Below, piece after piece: positions 8,074 through 18,300 of a stretch of DNA of 64,000 nucleotides. Source of the DNA: Dyadobacter sp. CY323 (GTDB taxonomy: Bacteria > Bacteroidota > Bacteroidia > Cytophagales > Spirosomataceae); assembly GCF_021390245.1 (NCBI RefSeq), contig NZ_JAJUXH010000020.1, positions 116,470 through 180,469 on the forward strand, given 5' to 3'. The position numbers and the translations under genes are program-made. Numbering within the stretch: position 1 is the first letter of the stretch; each line of letters starts with the position of its first letter. The notes below the pieces were generated by a model. That model made no database searches, had not been told where the DNA came from, and saw only the letters and a program-made list of their open reading frames with translations.

Positions 8074-9390
8074 ATGTCCTTTTTCCAGACTTTCGCGAAG
8101 CGGGGAGGGGAAGGTACTTTGCAGAGTTGGATTGTCAAGAAGTAATTTTAGCCGAACAGGATCGGGGAACGGAATTTCCCGTTCCTTCTTTTGCAGGTAG
8201 GCAGAATCTTTCGTTTCAAGATAGGCAGTTACATTTTCCATTTGGAATATAGAGTAGCGATGTGTCTTGCGGACATCGAGCATATCCGACTTCAGTCTTC
8301 CTTTTTGAGTAGTGAAGTAAATGAAAAAGAATGGCAGAAACGACCACCGATACCAGCGGTTGCCCGACTCCTCAATAAACCTGACTGAAAACCATGCATT
8401 ACTCACAATCCCAATAGTGAGCAACTCTGTATACCTGGAAGAAATTATGGTAAGATTTTGACCGCGACCATAAGCGATGGCGACAGCCTGGCAAAGACTC
8501 CAGATGTAGCAGCCAGCCAGGAGCAGGTCCGGGCGCGTCATTTTTTTAGAGAGCAGCAGAAATAGGATCATAACTGCACCCGGAAGCCAAAGGAGGGAGG
8601 CCCACTTGTTTTCAACCACAGGCCAACTCAACATATATGCTGCCGCACTAAGAAATTCAGATGCATCTCGTGATTTATAAATTTCGTTACCGGCGGTGGC
8701 AGGAAGGATAAGAAACCCGAATAAAGCTATAAGTATTAGCAAGCCGAAGGATAAGACGTTGCGAGATGGATAGTTTCTGTTCATATACCAATCCAGGCAA
8801 AAGACGCAGGCAATGGTAATGGGCGTGAGCAGACCGGAGGCCATCGTGATAACACTCAGAACGCATAAAGTGATGATCCCGGGAATCCTGAATTTATTGT
8901 CGGGGACATATGCGGCAATGATCAGGGCCGATACGGTGAATAAGACCAGAAAGTAAAACTGACTCTGGAATCCAATTAAATAGTTTTCAAAAGAAAACGG
9001 CAATGCAAACTGTGCTAATAACACTGGGACAAATAACCATCTGAATCCAGCCAGATCCCGATGTTTGTGGATCGTATAAACGAGTATCGCGGGAATCGAC
9101 GCAGCCAAAAAAACATTGACGAAAGCTTCTGTCAAATTGTTCCATTCGCCGGTTATCTCGAAGATCAGTAAAGAAAGCAGTCTTGTCGGAAAGATTCTGT
9201 GTTCATTGTGCGGTTGCCATAATTCGCGCAGCCGTAACTTACCTTCCATGTATGGTCGAAGCAGATAATCTCCCTCAGCATCCCATTGGTCCCAGAATGG
9301 TAAGGATATGGCAAATGTGCTGACATAGTACCAGCGGGGGATTGCCACACATAGTATTACCACAAGCGTTATTAAAACTCTATTTAACAT
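8056..9390 (-). CDS. Polytopic membrane protein, possibly GT-C-fold glycosyltransferase-like
   Basis: About 444 residues from the ATG at 9390 (MLNRVLITLVVILCV); an upstream ATG at 9474 would add 28 residues that weaken the start of the first membrane segment. Some nine to eleven hydrophobic segments are visible. The first extracytoplasmic loop holds PFWDQWDAEGDYL and WQPHNEHRIFPTRL; an acidic motif in the first loop followed by a conserved HNEHR block recalls GT-C-fold glycosyltransferases that use lipid-linked sugars. That assignment is inference from topology and motif. It is the most downstream gene of the minus-strand block, with 218 nt to the next gene and a terminator between them, so it probably has its own promoter. 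Confidence 0.7.
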   Translation of the reverse strand: MLNRVLITLVVILCVAIPRWYYVSTFAISLPFWDQWDAEGDYLLRPYMEGKLRLRELWQPHNEHRIFPTRLLSLLIFEITGEWNNLTEAFVNVFLAASIPAILVYTIHKHRDLAGFRWLFVPVLLAQFALPFSFENYLIGFQSQFYFLVLFTVSALIIAAYVPDNKFRIPGIITLCVLSVITMASGLLTPITIACVFCLDWYMNRNYPSRNVLSFGLLILIALFGFLILPATAGNEIYKSRDASEFLSAAAYMLSWPVVENKWASLLWLPGAVMILFLLLSKKMTRPDLLLAGCYIWSLCQAVAIAYGRGQNLTIISSRYTELLTIGIVSNAWFSVRFIEESGNRWYRWSFLPFFFIYFTTQKGRLKSDMLDVRKTHRYSIFQMENVTAYLETKDSAYLQKKEREIPFPDPVRLKLLLDNPTLQSTFPSPLRESLEKGHKKSAR

Positions 9391-9533
9391 AATATAAATT
9401 ATAAAACAAATATAGGTGTGATGACATACGACTAAGGTTTTGTTAAACACGCACCAGATATCGATTCTAGTCATTCATCTGATTCTAAGACGGTCAACTT
9501 ACAGCACAATGGATACTTACAAGGCTGAAAATC

Positions 9534-9581
9534 AAAAAATTGGATGATGAAATACTCTGTGAAGTTTTCATCATCCAATTT
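9534..9581 (-). terminator. Terminator after the sugar isomerase-like gene
   Basis: A 16-bp perfect stem pairs 9537-9552 with 9566-9581 (core TTGGATGATGAAA), with a 13-nt loop. On the minus strand it ends in six T. It lies 28 nt beyond the stop codon at 9609 and separates that gene from the membrane-protein gene downstream. Confidence 0.88.
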
Positions 9582-9608
9582 CCATTCTTACTCAACTCAC
9601 GTCGATTT

Positions 9609-10478
9609 CTACGCAATATCACAAATCTCCACGCATTGTTTCAGGGATGCGATTGGTTCGCGTTTTGGGATAAACTCCTGAGCTACAAAGCCTTTGAAGC
9701 CAGTGTCCGCAATGGCTTTCATAATTGCCGGGTAATACAGCTCCTGGGTTTCGTCGATTTCGTTTCTTCCGGGAACGCCACCGGTATGGTAATGCCCAAT
9801 GTATTTATGATACTGTTTGATGTTTGCGATTACGTCTCCTTCCATGATCTGCATATGGTAAATGTCATACAACAGTTTAAAGCGTTCAGAACCAACCATT
9901 TCGCAAAGTCCGGCACCCCAGGAAGTGTGATCGCACATGTAATCTCTGTGGTTCACCTTGCTATTGAGCAGTTCCATGATCATCGTTACGCCATACTTTT
10001 CTGCCGAAGGCATTAACCTTCTGAGTCCGATCGCACAGTTGCGCATACCATCCAAATCCGACATTCCGCGCCGGTTACCTGAAAAGCAAATTACGCTCGA
10101 ATATCCGGCTTCCTTGATTTTTGGAAATATGTCCTCGTAACTTTTCACAAGTTCATCGTGCAGCGACAGGTCGTTGAAGCCTTTTTCTATTCCCATTCCC
10201 GCGCCGTTTGGCAGTGCGCAAGTCAGGCCATACTTTTTTAAAGTCGGCCAGTCTTCCGGGCCGAGCAATTCAATGGATGTGATACCTATTTTTTTGCAAT
10301 CCTGGGCGAAGCTGTCAAGTGGTATTTTTGAATAGCACCATTTGCAAACCGAATGATTAATTTTTCCACTGAGTTTTGCTCCCAGCGCTTTTTCACTTGC
10401 TGCGAATGCTTCTGAAATCGAAAGCATTCCGGCTGTTCCGGCAGCAATGTTTTTCAATGCGTTGCGTCTGCTAGACAT
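9609..10478 (-). CDS. Sugar phosphate isomerase/epimerase-like TIM-barrel protein, hydroxypyruvate isomerase type, exported
   Basis: A 289-residue protein of the xylose-isomerase-like TIM-barrel family (AP endonuclease 2 fold), closest in look to hydroxypyruvate isomerases. The N-terminus SSRRNALKNIAAGTAGM followed by an Ala-rich stretch is a twin-arginine-like signal, so export is likely. Candidate metal ligands are E169 (IMELLNSK), D205 (LLYDIYH), H231 (GHYHTGGVPGR) and E267 (VAQEFIPK). It lies next to a cytochrome-fused dehydrogenase on the same strand, but a terminator sits between them. Such exported isomerases often accompany oxidoreductases and sulfatase-like genes in Bacteroidota and Planctomycetota. 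The substrate is unknown. Confidence 0.85.
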   Translation of the reverse strand: MSSRRNALKNIAAGTAGMLSISEAFAASEKALGAKLSGKINHSVCKWCYSKIPLDSFAQDCKKIGITSIELLGPEDWPTLKKYGLTCALPNGAGMGIEKGFNDLSLHDELVKSYEDIFPKIKEAGYSSVICFSGNRRGMSDLDGMRNCAIGLRRLMPSAEKYGVTMIMELLNSKVNHRDYMCDHTSWGAGLCEMVGSERFKLLYDIYHMQIMEGDVIANIKQYHKYIGHYHTGGVPGRNEIDETQELYYPAIMKAIADTGFKGFVAQEFIPKREPIASLKQCVEICDIA

Positions 10479-10648
10479 ATGTAATTTGGTTAATGTTATT
10501 GCGTCTTTTCAAAGCCTATTTCTGGAACTTCCCATTTCGGGAATGCACATTGTTGGCAGCGTGAACAACTACCAGGCCTCCCCATTACTCCGACCATTAA
10601 TACTGAGAACTTTGTAGAGTTTGGCAGGTGGAAAAGCTGTAACGGTAT

Positions 10649-10684
10649 AAAAAAATAGTGGTGCCACAGTCAGCAGCACCACTA
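10649..10684 (-). terminator. Terminator after the dehydrogenase-cytochrome gene
   Basis: TAGTGGTGC (10656-10664) pairs with GCACCACTA (10676-10684) around an 11-nt loop. Read on the minus strand it is followed by seven T. It lies 44 nt past the stop codon at 10728. Confidence 0.9.
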
Positions 10685-10727
10685 TATTAAGAACTATAAC
10701 GAATAATCTACTCTAAAATCGCCTGAT

Positions 10728-13427
10728 CTATTTTCCGCCTTTTTGAGCTTTTGCACCTTCGGTATAGATCGGGTTAGACTTGTTTCCGCCAGACATCAGA
10801 TAAGCAACAAGATCGCGTAACTCATTAGGATTCAATCCATTGATCAAACCGGGAAGCATTACTGATACCGTTGAGATCTTCGTGGATCCAACTTCCTTTT
10901 TGCTGATTTTGCGAATGGTTTTTGAGTCGAATGGATTTTGCGCGATATAATAGAAATTGGCGTCTTCATTGATCTGACGGCCCACCACGGACTCGCCCGT
11001 TTTCAGCGTGTATGAGATTGAAGCATACTGATCAGAAACCGTTTTGTCAGGAATAATGATCGACTCCAGCATATCTTTTACAGAGAACCTCGTGCCGAGC
11101 TGAGTCAGATCCGGACCAACATCCGAGCCTTCACCCTGGATCATGTGGCAACGATTACATAATACGGCAGAAAAAATCAGTTTTCCTCTGTCGAAGTCTC
11201 GGTTTGCCAGGCTATCCTGAACCAATGCAACCGCATCGTCGACTTTCCAGCCGCGGCCAGGGCCTTTTGGAGAATATACTTTCACAAGATCATTTCCGGT
11301 TCCGGTAAGTAGCTCAGCACCAGATAGTTTGTTATAATAAGCCACTTTGTCTTTTGGAACATTTTTCAAAGCCATTTGACGGGCTTTGTCGATAAATCCA
11401 ATATAGCTGCGACCACCCTGATAACTGAATGCTTTGTGGAACCATTTGAAATACTTCTCGCTCAGCGCCGGAGTCCAGCCCGTTTTTGCACTGCTCAACA
11501 TAATGGCATAGAAAGACTGCTGCTGCGGCGGCATTTTTTCAAGCAAACCTGCAAGATCGAGTCCGTATTGCGGGTTTCTCAAAATAAGATCTGCGGAAGC
11601 AGTTACCATTTCATTGTCTTTGTCATCAAATTTCTCATTCTTATCAATCAGCGCAAGTGTTTTTTCAACGGCTTTCGGCGCTTCGAGAGTAATGAGGATT
11701 TTAGACAAGAATCGGTTTTGCAATGCACTGGTTGCCGGGTACTTTGGATTCAGGTACGCAATGATCGCCTCCTTAGTCGCCGCGTCCGGCTGCCCGGTAC
11801 GGTAAAGAGTTAACTCCACTGCGCGTAAAAGCGCTTGTTTTTGCAAGTCATCTAGTTTCGCATAATCGATCCTGGCTAAACCTTTCAAGATTGGCCCTCC
11901 TACCTTGGTCGAATCTCCTTCACGTGCCAGTGCAATGGATGCATAGATCAAAGTCTGTGGGTCTTTTTCTGCGTAAACCTTGTTTTCCCATTCAGCAACC
12001 GGCTGATGTTCAATGGCTAAGCGCGCGGCGAAACGAAGGAAGCGATCCGGGCTTTTCAGATATGGCCAGGAAGTTGCAACTGCTTTCGGATCTTTCTTTG
12101 CGTGGAATTTTTCCAGCTCGGTGCGTTGCTTATGTTCTGCGGTTAGCGTTGGTTTTACCACATTTGCACCAGCTGGGATGTTTTTATAGTCGCCATAGTA
12201 CACGCGATAAAGATCAGATTCCAGACGACGACCGCCTGTCAGGAAATACAAGGCACCGTCCGGACCAATGGCTCCGTCCGTTAATGGAAGCGGTGCACCG
12301 GAAAGAAATTCTTCATGATCTGCAGTATAAGATGAGCCACTTGGTTTCAAATGCAAGCCGTGAACAATACCAAAACTCCAGTCAAATGCGAGCAGCGTAT
12401 TTTTGTATTTGGCAGGAAACCTTGCGTCGCTCAGGTAAATGAGGTTGGTTGGTGATCCCTGACCAATGTTCATAACCGGTGAAAGGAAATCGGCAAATGC
12501 GGGAGATGTGTTTGCAGAACCGGTTCTCCATCCGTAATCGCCGCCGCTCGTCGCATGACAAACGCGGGTCGGACGATACCAGGGTGTACCGAAATCCCAC
12601 TCCATATCCGAGTCATAAGCAAAAAGATCGCCGGCTTCGTTGAAAGCGATGTCATACGGATTACGGTAACCTGCACTTACCAGCTCCCAGGTTTTTCCCT
12701 CAGGATCAGTATGTGCGATCCAGCCGCCCGGTGCATGCCTGTCGTTCGCGTGCCCGCGCGGATCTTTGATGAATGGGAAAAGATTGTCGTTTTTCCAGTT
12801 CGTCATCAAACGATAGCTGTCCATTTTGGGCAGATCCGTGAAGTTACCGGCAACTACGTACAGCGATTGCTTATCCGGAGAAAGGATAATGCTGTGCGGT
12901 CCGTGCTCGCCCTCCCCTTTCATTCCTTTAATGAGCGTGATTTTGTCATACTGATCATTCTTGTCCGTATCCTGCAAACGGTACAACCCGCTGCCTTTCG
13001 GAAACCGCGCATTTTCACGGTTATTGATCATGACATATAAACTGTTGAATGCATAAAGCAGACCGTGCGCGTAGCCCATTGCAACTTTCGCCGTGTCGCC
13101 TTCTACCCTCAGAGTTTCTACTTTTGGCTTTTCGGTTGATCCGATCGGCGGAAGTTCCAGACGGAAAAGCCCGCCATATTGATCAGAAGTGATCATCCGG
13201 CCTTTGTTGTCAAATGTCATAGATACCCATGAGCCATTTTTTTCTTCGGACGGACTATATAAATGTTCGGCTTTAAATCCTTCCGGCAATTTGAGCTTGT
13301 CGACCTTTGAACCCGGAGGACGGTGTTTGGCGGTTCGGTTGCTGAGCATCACTCCGCAAAAAACACCCACAGCGATCAGTACGGCGAGTGTTATCGGAAG
13401 TTTTAACCATTGTTTTTTTGTGTACAT
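10728..13427 (-). CDS. Membrane-anchored PQQ/glucose-dehydrogenase-like beta-propeller fused to a cytochrome c domain (PVC-type)
   Basis: An 899-residue protein. Residues about 8-28 are a membrane anchor or uncleaved signal. Residues about 40-410 form a beta-propeller like that of the membrane-bound dehydrogenases common in Planctomycetes and Verrucomicrobia (for example HGPHSIILSPDKQSLYVVAGN and SAGYRNPYDIAFNEAGDLF). A helical, HEAT-like region covers about 430-700. The C-terminal haem-binding domain has CNRCH at 757-761 and GPDLTQLG, with M857 a possible axial ligand. The protein probably oxidises an extracytoplasmic substrate and passes electrons to a respiratory chain; the substrate is unknown. 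It has its own upstream region after the SusCD terminator and a terminator downstream, so it is probably monocistronic. Confidence 0.88.
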   Translation of the reverse strand: MYTKKQWLKLPITLAVLIAVGVFCGVMLSNRTAKHRPPGSKVDKLKLPEGFKAEHLYSPSEEKNGSWVSMTFDNKGRMITSDQYGGLFRLELPPIGSTEKPKVETLRVEGDTAKVAMGYAHGLLYAFNSLYVMINNRENARFPKGSGLYRLQDTDKNDQYDKITLIKGMKGEGEHGPHSIILSPDKQSLYVVAGNFTDLPKMDSYRLMTNWKNDNLFPFIKDPRGHANDRHAPGGWIAHTDPEGKTWELVSAGYRNPYDIAFNEAGDLFAYDSDMEWDFGTPWYRPTRVCHATSGGDYGWRTGSANTSPAFADFLSPVMNIGQGSPTNLIYLSDARFPAKYKNTLLAFDWSFGIVHGLHLKPSGSSYTADHEEFLSGAPLPLTDGAIGPDGALYFLTGGRRLESDLYRVYYGDYKNIPAGANVVKPTLTAEHKQRTELEKFHAKKDPKAVATSWPYLKSPDRFLRFAARLAIEHQPVAEWENKVYAEKDPQTLIYASIALAREGDSTKVGGPILKGLARIDYAKLDDLQKQALLRAVELTLYRTGQPDAATKEAIIAYLNPKYPATSALQNRFLSKILITLEAPKAVEKTLALIDKNEKFDDKDNEMVTASADLILRNPQYGLDLAGLLEKMPPQQQSFYAIMLSSAKTGWTPALSEKYFKWFHKAFSYQGGRSYIGFIDKARQMALKNVPKDKVAYYNKLSGAELLTGTGNDLVKVYSPKGPGRGWKVDDAVALVQDSLANRDFDRGKLIFSAVLCNRCHMIQGEGSDVGPDLTQLGTRFSVKDMLESIIIPDKTVSDQYASISYTLKTGESVVGRQINEDANFYYIAQNPFDSKTIRKISKKEVGSTKISTVSVMLPGLINGLNPNELRDLVAYLMSGGNKSNPIYTEGAKAQKGGK

Positions 13428-13610
13428 TTTACAGTTCAGAGTTAAGAAATTGGTTATTTGATTTATAATGGATGTGATTTTTTTGGCGACTAATTGATAA
13501 TCAAGCAGTAATTATGGTCTGTCGTGCTGTATTAATATCTTAAATAAAACTAACTAAACCTACAAATAATCCGATTGTAACAATATTAGCAGTAATGTTT
13601 GATCCTTGCA

Positions 13611-13625
13611 TCCTGTTGTGTCGGG
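13611..13625 (-). promoter_or_regulatory. Variant copy of shared upstream element
   Basis: On the minus strand this reads CCCGACACAACAGGA, matching 12 of 15 positions of the element upstream of the SusC gene (CCAGACAGAGCAGGA at 18818-18804). It lies 184 nt upstream of the dehydrogenase gene and downstream of the SusCD terminator, as expected for a promoter-associated site. The function is inferred only from position and repetition. Confidence 0.4.
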
Positions 13626-13650
13626 GGAGGAATGGGGGATTTCTGTAAAT

Positions 13651-13690
13651 GACAAAAAGTGCAGCGCGTTGGCTTGCTGCACTTTTTGTC
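13651..13690 (-). terminator. Terminator of the SusC-SusD operon
   Basis: A 15-bp perfect inverted repeat (GACAAAAAGTGCAGC at 13651-13665 and its complement at 13676-13690) with a 10-nt loop. The stem gives a CTTTTTG end on either strand, so it could act in both directions. It starts 70 nt after the SusD stop codon. Confidence 0.85.
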
Positions 13691-13760
13691 TACTCACAAC
13701 CATGAATGCGGATTTTAATGTTCGATCATTCAGTCATTCAAAACTCTCGCACCCATTCCA

Positions 13761-15272
13761 TTAAAAATTAGGCGTCAAAGCTGATTCAACGGCTGGAAGG
13801 CCATAATAATCATCCAAAACGGTAAATGCATTTGGAGGAGGAACGGCGCCTTTTGGGAAATAATAGGCTTGTGGATTGGCTTTTACTTTCGCTCCATAGG
13901 CCCCGATGATCTCTTTCACACGTCCGGTTCTCGTCAAATCAAACCAGCGTTTGTTCTCAAATGCAAGTTCCACACGTCTTTCTTTGAAGATCGCTTCGCG
14001 CATTTCAGCTTGTGACGCCGCTTTTGTTGCTGCCAGTCCCGCACGTGTGCGTACCTGGTTCAGGTATGTGGCAGCATCAGCCGGTTTGCCTTGTTCATTC
14101 AGAGTTTCCGCCATGAAAAGCAACACTTCCGCGTAACGGTATACGGGCCAGTTCTGACCTGTGTTGTTGTGCAATGAGTGTGTTTTTGCATACTTTTTGA
14201 TATAAGGATATACCTTATTTTCCGCGAGACTGCCACTCAGTGTAACATACGCAATGGAAGCATCTTTGCGCTTGTCGCCCGCTTCGTAAGCCGCGATCAG
14301 GTCAGGCGTTGGAATGTTGTTGCTTTCCTGAGATGTCGCTTGTGGATTTGATGTGCCGGTTATCGGCGCGATTTCAGTCGCAGATATCGGCGACGGAATG
14401 AAACGATAGATCTGGTTTCCATTATATCCGGCCGAGCCTTCCATATACTGGATCTCAAAAACAGACTCCGCATTATTCTTGTTTGTAGTAGTGGTCGAGA
14501 ATGCGTTGGCATAATCAGGCATCAGACTATATCCATCGTTTGTGATCACATCTTTCAACAGCGGTTCTGCCAAAGCCCATTTTTTCTGGGTAATGTAAAG
14601 GTTGGCAAGGACCGTTTTTGCAGCGCCCGATGTTGCCCGGCCTGCTTCCTGTTTTGCTTTGTTCAAAAGCAAAGTACTTGCTTCTTTTGCATCCTTTTCA
14701 ATCTGCGCATAGATTTCTTCGGTGCTTGAGAGTGGCAATGCAGCATCTTCGCGGCCAATTACCGGAACAAGGTGCAAAGGCACTTTCCCAAACAAACGAA
14801 CCAGGTCAAAGTAAGCGAAAGCTCTCAGAAACAATGCCTGACCTTTCAGGTTATTTTTGTTTGCGGGAGTAAATTCCACACCGTCAATGAGCGCCAGGAT
14901 TTGATTTGCTCTCGCAATGATCTGATAATTAAGACGATATTGAACTAGAACGTTATCATTCGCAGTTACGCCGCCAGCAGTTGGAACCGCAAAATCCGCA
15001 ACGTTTTCAGTTGCATCCACCGCACCGTAAAGGGTATTACGTGCATAGTACGTATTATCGGAATGCATTTCTTCCAACACCCACGCGCGTTCGTTGTACA
15101 TCTGACGAAGTGGCACATAGGTAGCATTTACAGCTTGTGTAAAATCCGCTTCCGTTACAAAAAAGGTACCCGAGCTTAATGCCGTTTCCGGAATTACAGT
15201 TAAGAAATCCTCGCGGCAGCCCGTCGTCAATGCGATTGTCAGGAGCCAGGATGCTATATATTTTGTTTTCAT
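13761..15272 (-). CDS. RagB/SusD family outer-membrane nutrient-binding lipoprotein
   Basis: A 503-residue SusD-like protein. The lipobox is at the end of MKTKYIASWLLTIALTTGC, with C19 as the predicted lipidated residue. N-terminal SusD-like features (DFLTVIPETALSSGTFF, FVTEADFTQAVNATY) and the C-terminal SusD_RagB region (NWPVYRYAEVLLFMAETLNE, FKERRVELAFENKRWFDLTR) are clear. SusD proteins cap a SusC transporter on the cell surface and deliver the substrate. It lies 40 nt downstream of the susC-like gene in one operon, followed by a terminator. Nothing in the sequence reveals the ligand, and no glycoside hydrolase is encoded nearby. Confidence 0.96.
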   Translation of the reverse strand: MKTKYIASWLLTIALTTGCREDFLTVIPETALSSGTFFVTEADFTQAVNATYVPLRQMYNERAWVLEEMHSDNTYYARNTLYGAVDATENVADFAVPTAGGVTANDNVLVQYRLNYQIIARANQILALIDGVEFTPANKNNLKGQALFLRAFAYFDLVRLFGKVPLHLVPVIGREDAALPLSSTEEIYAQIEKDAKEASTLLLNKAKQEAGRATSGAAKTVLANLYITQKKWALAEPLLKDVITNDGYSLMPDYANAFSTTTTNKNNAESVFEIQYMEGSAGYNGNQIYRFIPSPISATEIAPITGTSNPQATSQESNNIPTPDLIAAYEAGDKRKDASIAYVTLSGSLAENKVYPYIKKYAKTHSLHNNTGQNWPVYRYAEVLLFMAETLNEQGKPADAATYLNQVRTRAGLAATKAASQAEMREAIFKERRVELAFENKRWFDLTRTGRVKEIIGAYGAKVKANPQAYYFPKGAVPPPNAFTVLDDYYGLPAVESALTPNF

Positions 15273-15312
15273 ATTCTGATAATTGAAATAATGAATTGAA
15301 TGAAGGGCTGGC

Positions 15313-18300
15313 TTAGAAATTCATGTTTACACCCAAAGTCCATGTACGTGGTACAGGATAATTGGAGAAGTCAACACCCTGGCTCAGGTTACCTCCGTCG
15401 CCGTTACCATCGCCTTGCGCACTGGTTTCAGGGTTAGGTCCGCCCCAGTATTTGGTAAATACATAAACCTGCTGGATCGAGCCATAGATACGGGCATTTT
15501 TGAAAAACTTATTCACTTTGCCAATGTTATAGCCGATGGTAATGTTTTTGATCGTGAAATACGACGCATCAGCTACAAAGTGTGAGCTGTTCCAGTCACG
15601 CTCGATACCGGTGAAGTTACCGCCATTGTTTGTCGCGCCATACATCCCACTACCTTTGCTGATCACCGTAGTAGCAACACCAATTCCATTAACTGTTGTG
15701 TTTTTAACACGGAAACGGTCTTTTACGCCTGCAACCATGTTGAACACACCGTCGAGGTTGGCAGTACTGTAAAGATGTCGAACCCAAAGCTGGTTGCCGT
15801 ATGAACCTGATCCAGCTATGGAGAAGTCCCAATTTCCGTATTTCAAATCATTCACAATACCGTAAGTGAATTTTGGGAAAGGGTTACCAATGATCGTCCG
15901 GTCATCTGCATCACCACCGTAGGTAATTTTACCATCACCGTTAACATCTTTCAATTTGATAGTTCCAATGGCAGAACGTCCCGGAATGATCGGTGAGTTA
16001 GCCAGGTCTTCTGCGCTTTCATAAAATCCTTCTTTCACCATGCCGTAGAACTGCCCGAAAGGCTGCCCTACCTGGGAAATGTGGAAACTACCATACACGC
16101 GGTCGATCCCCGGGGCCAGTTCCATTACCTTATTTCTATTGAAAGAAATGTTTGCATTGGTTGTCCATTTCAATTTTCCTTCCAGATTTCTGGTTGTTAA
16201 AGAAAACTCGTGTCCCCAGAATTTAATTTCACCGATGTTGTCATTATAGTTGGTGAAACCTGCTTCTTGCGGGATCTGAACAGCATATAGCAGGTTGGTT
16301 GTTCTTTTTGTGTAGTAATCATAAATGAACTGGATCCTGTCATTGAATAATCCCAAGTCTAATCCAAGGTCAAATTGTTTGGTAGTTTCCCAGCCCAGAT
16401 TTCTGTTTGACAGCGATGTAACCACGGCGCCGGTAGCCACATTACCTCCGAAAACTGCATTGGTCGTATTATTCACAAGCGCATATTGGGTGTAGTTACC
16501 AATGTTATTATTACCAATCACACCAAAACTACCCCGGATCTTCGCGAACGAAACCTGTCTTACGTCTTTAAGAAAATTTTCATCCGAAATAACCCAGCCG
16601 GCAGAAGCAGACGGGAATGTACCCCAGAGATTATCCGTACCAAAACGGGATGAACCATCGGCACGAACAGCAGCGGTGAACAGATACTTTCCCTTGTAGT
16701 TATAAGACAAACGGGACAGGTAAGATGTTAACGACCATTCGTTTACACCAGTTTGCGTGCCGCCGCGGTTGATATTGAGCGCGCCCTGAATAGTTGGAAG
16801 CCTGTCATCCGCGTAGGTATCTGCCTGAATACGTGTAAAATCCTGACGATAACGCTGTTGCGTAAAACCAGCCAGTAATTCAAAGTTGTGATCACCAAAG
16901 CTTTTGTTGTAGACAGCCGTGTTTTCATTCAGCCAGCCCACGTTTTCAAGACTTTGACGTATCGAAACGGCAGTTGTCGGGATTGCAACGTTGATATTGC
17001 TTGTTGCCGTCGAAGGGTTGAAAAAGAAAAATTTGTTATTCTCGTATTCAACGTTCAATGTAGCTCTCAATTTTAAACCTGTGATCGGGCTGTAAACGAG
17101 ATAAGTGTTACCAAGTAATTTGGTGTTCTTGTTTTCGTTGATCAGTTCTTGTGCAGCCCGTACCCAGTTTGGATACTGAAAAATATTCCCAGTTCCTTCG
17201 GGAAAGGTATTGACCTTTGTCAGTTCGCCATTTGCATCGCGAATCGGCATTACCGGCCAGGTATGCAATGCATTGAAGAGGATCCCTGTTCCCCGGTCAC
17301 CATCGGTTCTTGGTGTATTGTCGAAAATGTACTGCGGTGCAATATTAAAGCCGATCTGGATCTTATCCGAAACATCGTATTCAGAATTCATCCGTAGCGA
17401 ATATCGCTTGTAGTCATTATTTACAACCACACCTTTTTGATTGAATATCCCTGCCACAAGCGATGTTTTCAGCCTTTCTTTATTGGAAGTGATCGTAAGG
17501 TTATAGCTCTGGATCGGTGCATTACGGAGAACTGCATCATACCAGTCATTGTTTTGGTTCGCGTACTTCTCCGGGTTTTGGAACGCTGGCGGGACTGGCT
17601 TGTTCTCGTCCTCGAAAAGTTCTTTTTTGAACTGGGCAAATTCCTGCGCGTTCAACATTTTCACACGGCCTCTTTCAGGCACGTTCTGAATCCCGTAATA
17701 CGCGGTAAGGCCCACATTGGTCTCACCCGGTTTGCCACGCTTGGTGGTAATGAGCACAACGCCGTTGGCTGCACGTGAACCGTAAAGGGATGTTGAGGCA
17801 GCATCTTTAAGTACCGAAATGTCCTCGATTTCGTCCGGGTTCAATGCACCGATATTACCTGTGATCGGGAAACCGTCAATCACATATAACGGATCACTAC
17901 CTGCCGATACCGATACTTGTCCGCGAACACGTACCGTCATTCCCTGGCCGGGTTTTCCGGTAGTCTGGTTAATCTGAACACCTGCAAGCCGTCCCTGCAA
18001 TTTTTGGGTAACCTGAGAAACCGGCACATCTTTGATGTCAGCGGCGCTGACAGTCTGTACAGCACCTGTTATTTCTCTTTTGAGCTGGCTACCATAGCCC
18101 ACGACCACCACTTCCGAAAGTGCTTTCGAATCGGCGGCAAGTTTGATGTTAATGGAATTTGTGTTTCCCACAGGTACTTCCTGTGTAAGGAAACCAACGG
18201 ATGAAAAAATCAGGGTTGCTCCCTGATCCGGTACGGTAATGGAGTAAGAACCTTCTGCGTCGGTAACGGTACCGACAGTAGAGCCTTTGAGGACGATACT

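Larger units (their letters stand above)
13428..13760. other. Intergenic region between susD-like gene and dehydrogenase gene
   Basis: This 333-bp gap holds a strong terminator (13651-13690) serving the SusCD operon, then, in minus-strand order, a variant copy of the shared upstream element (13611-13625) and about 180 bp of AT-rich leader before the dehydrogenase start at 13427. A short stretch at 13726-13740 (TCATTCAGTCATTCA) resembles the CATTCA-type repeats seen elsewhere in the window. No gene is visible. Confidence 0.75.
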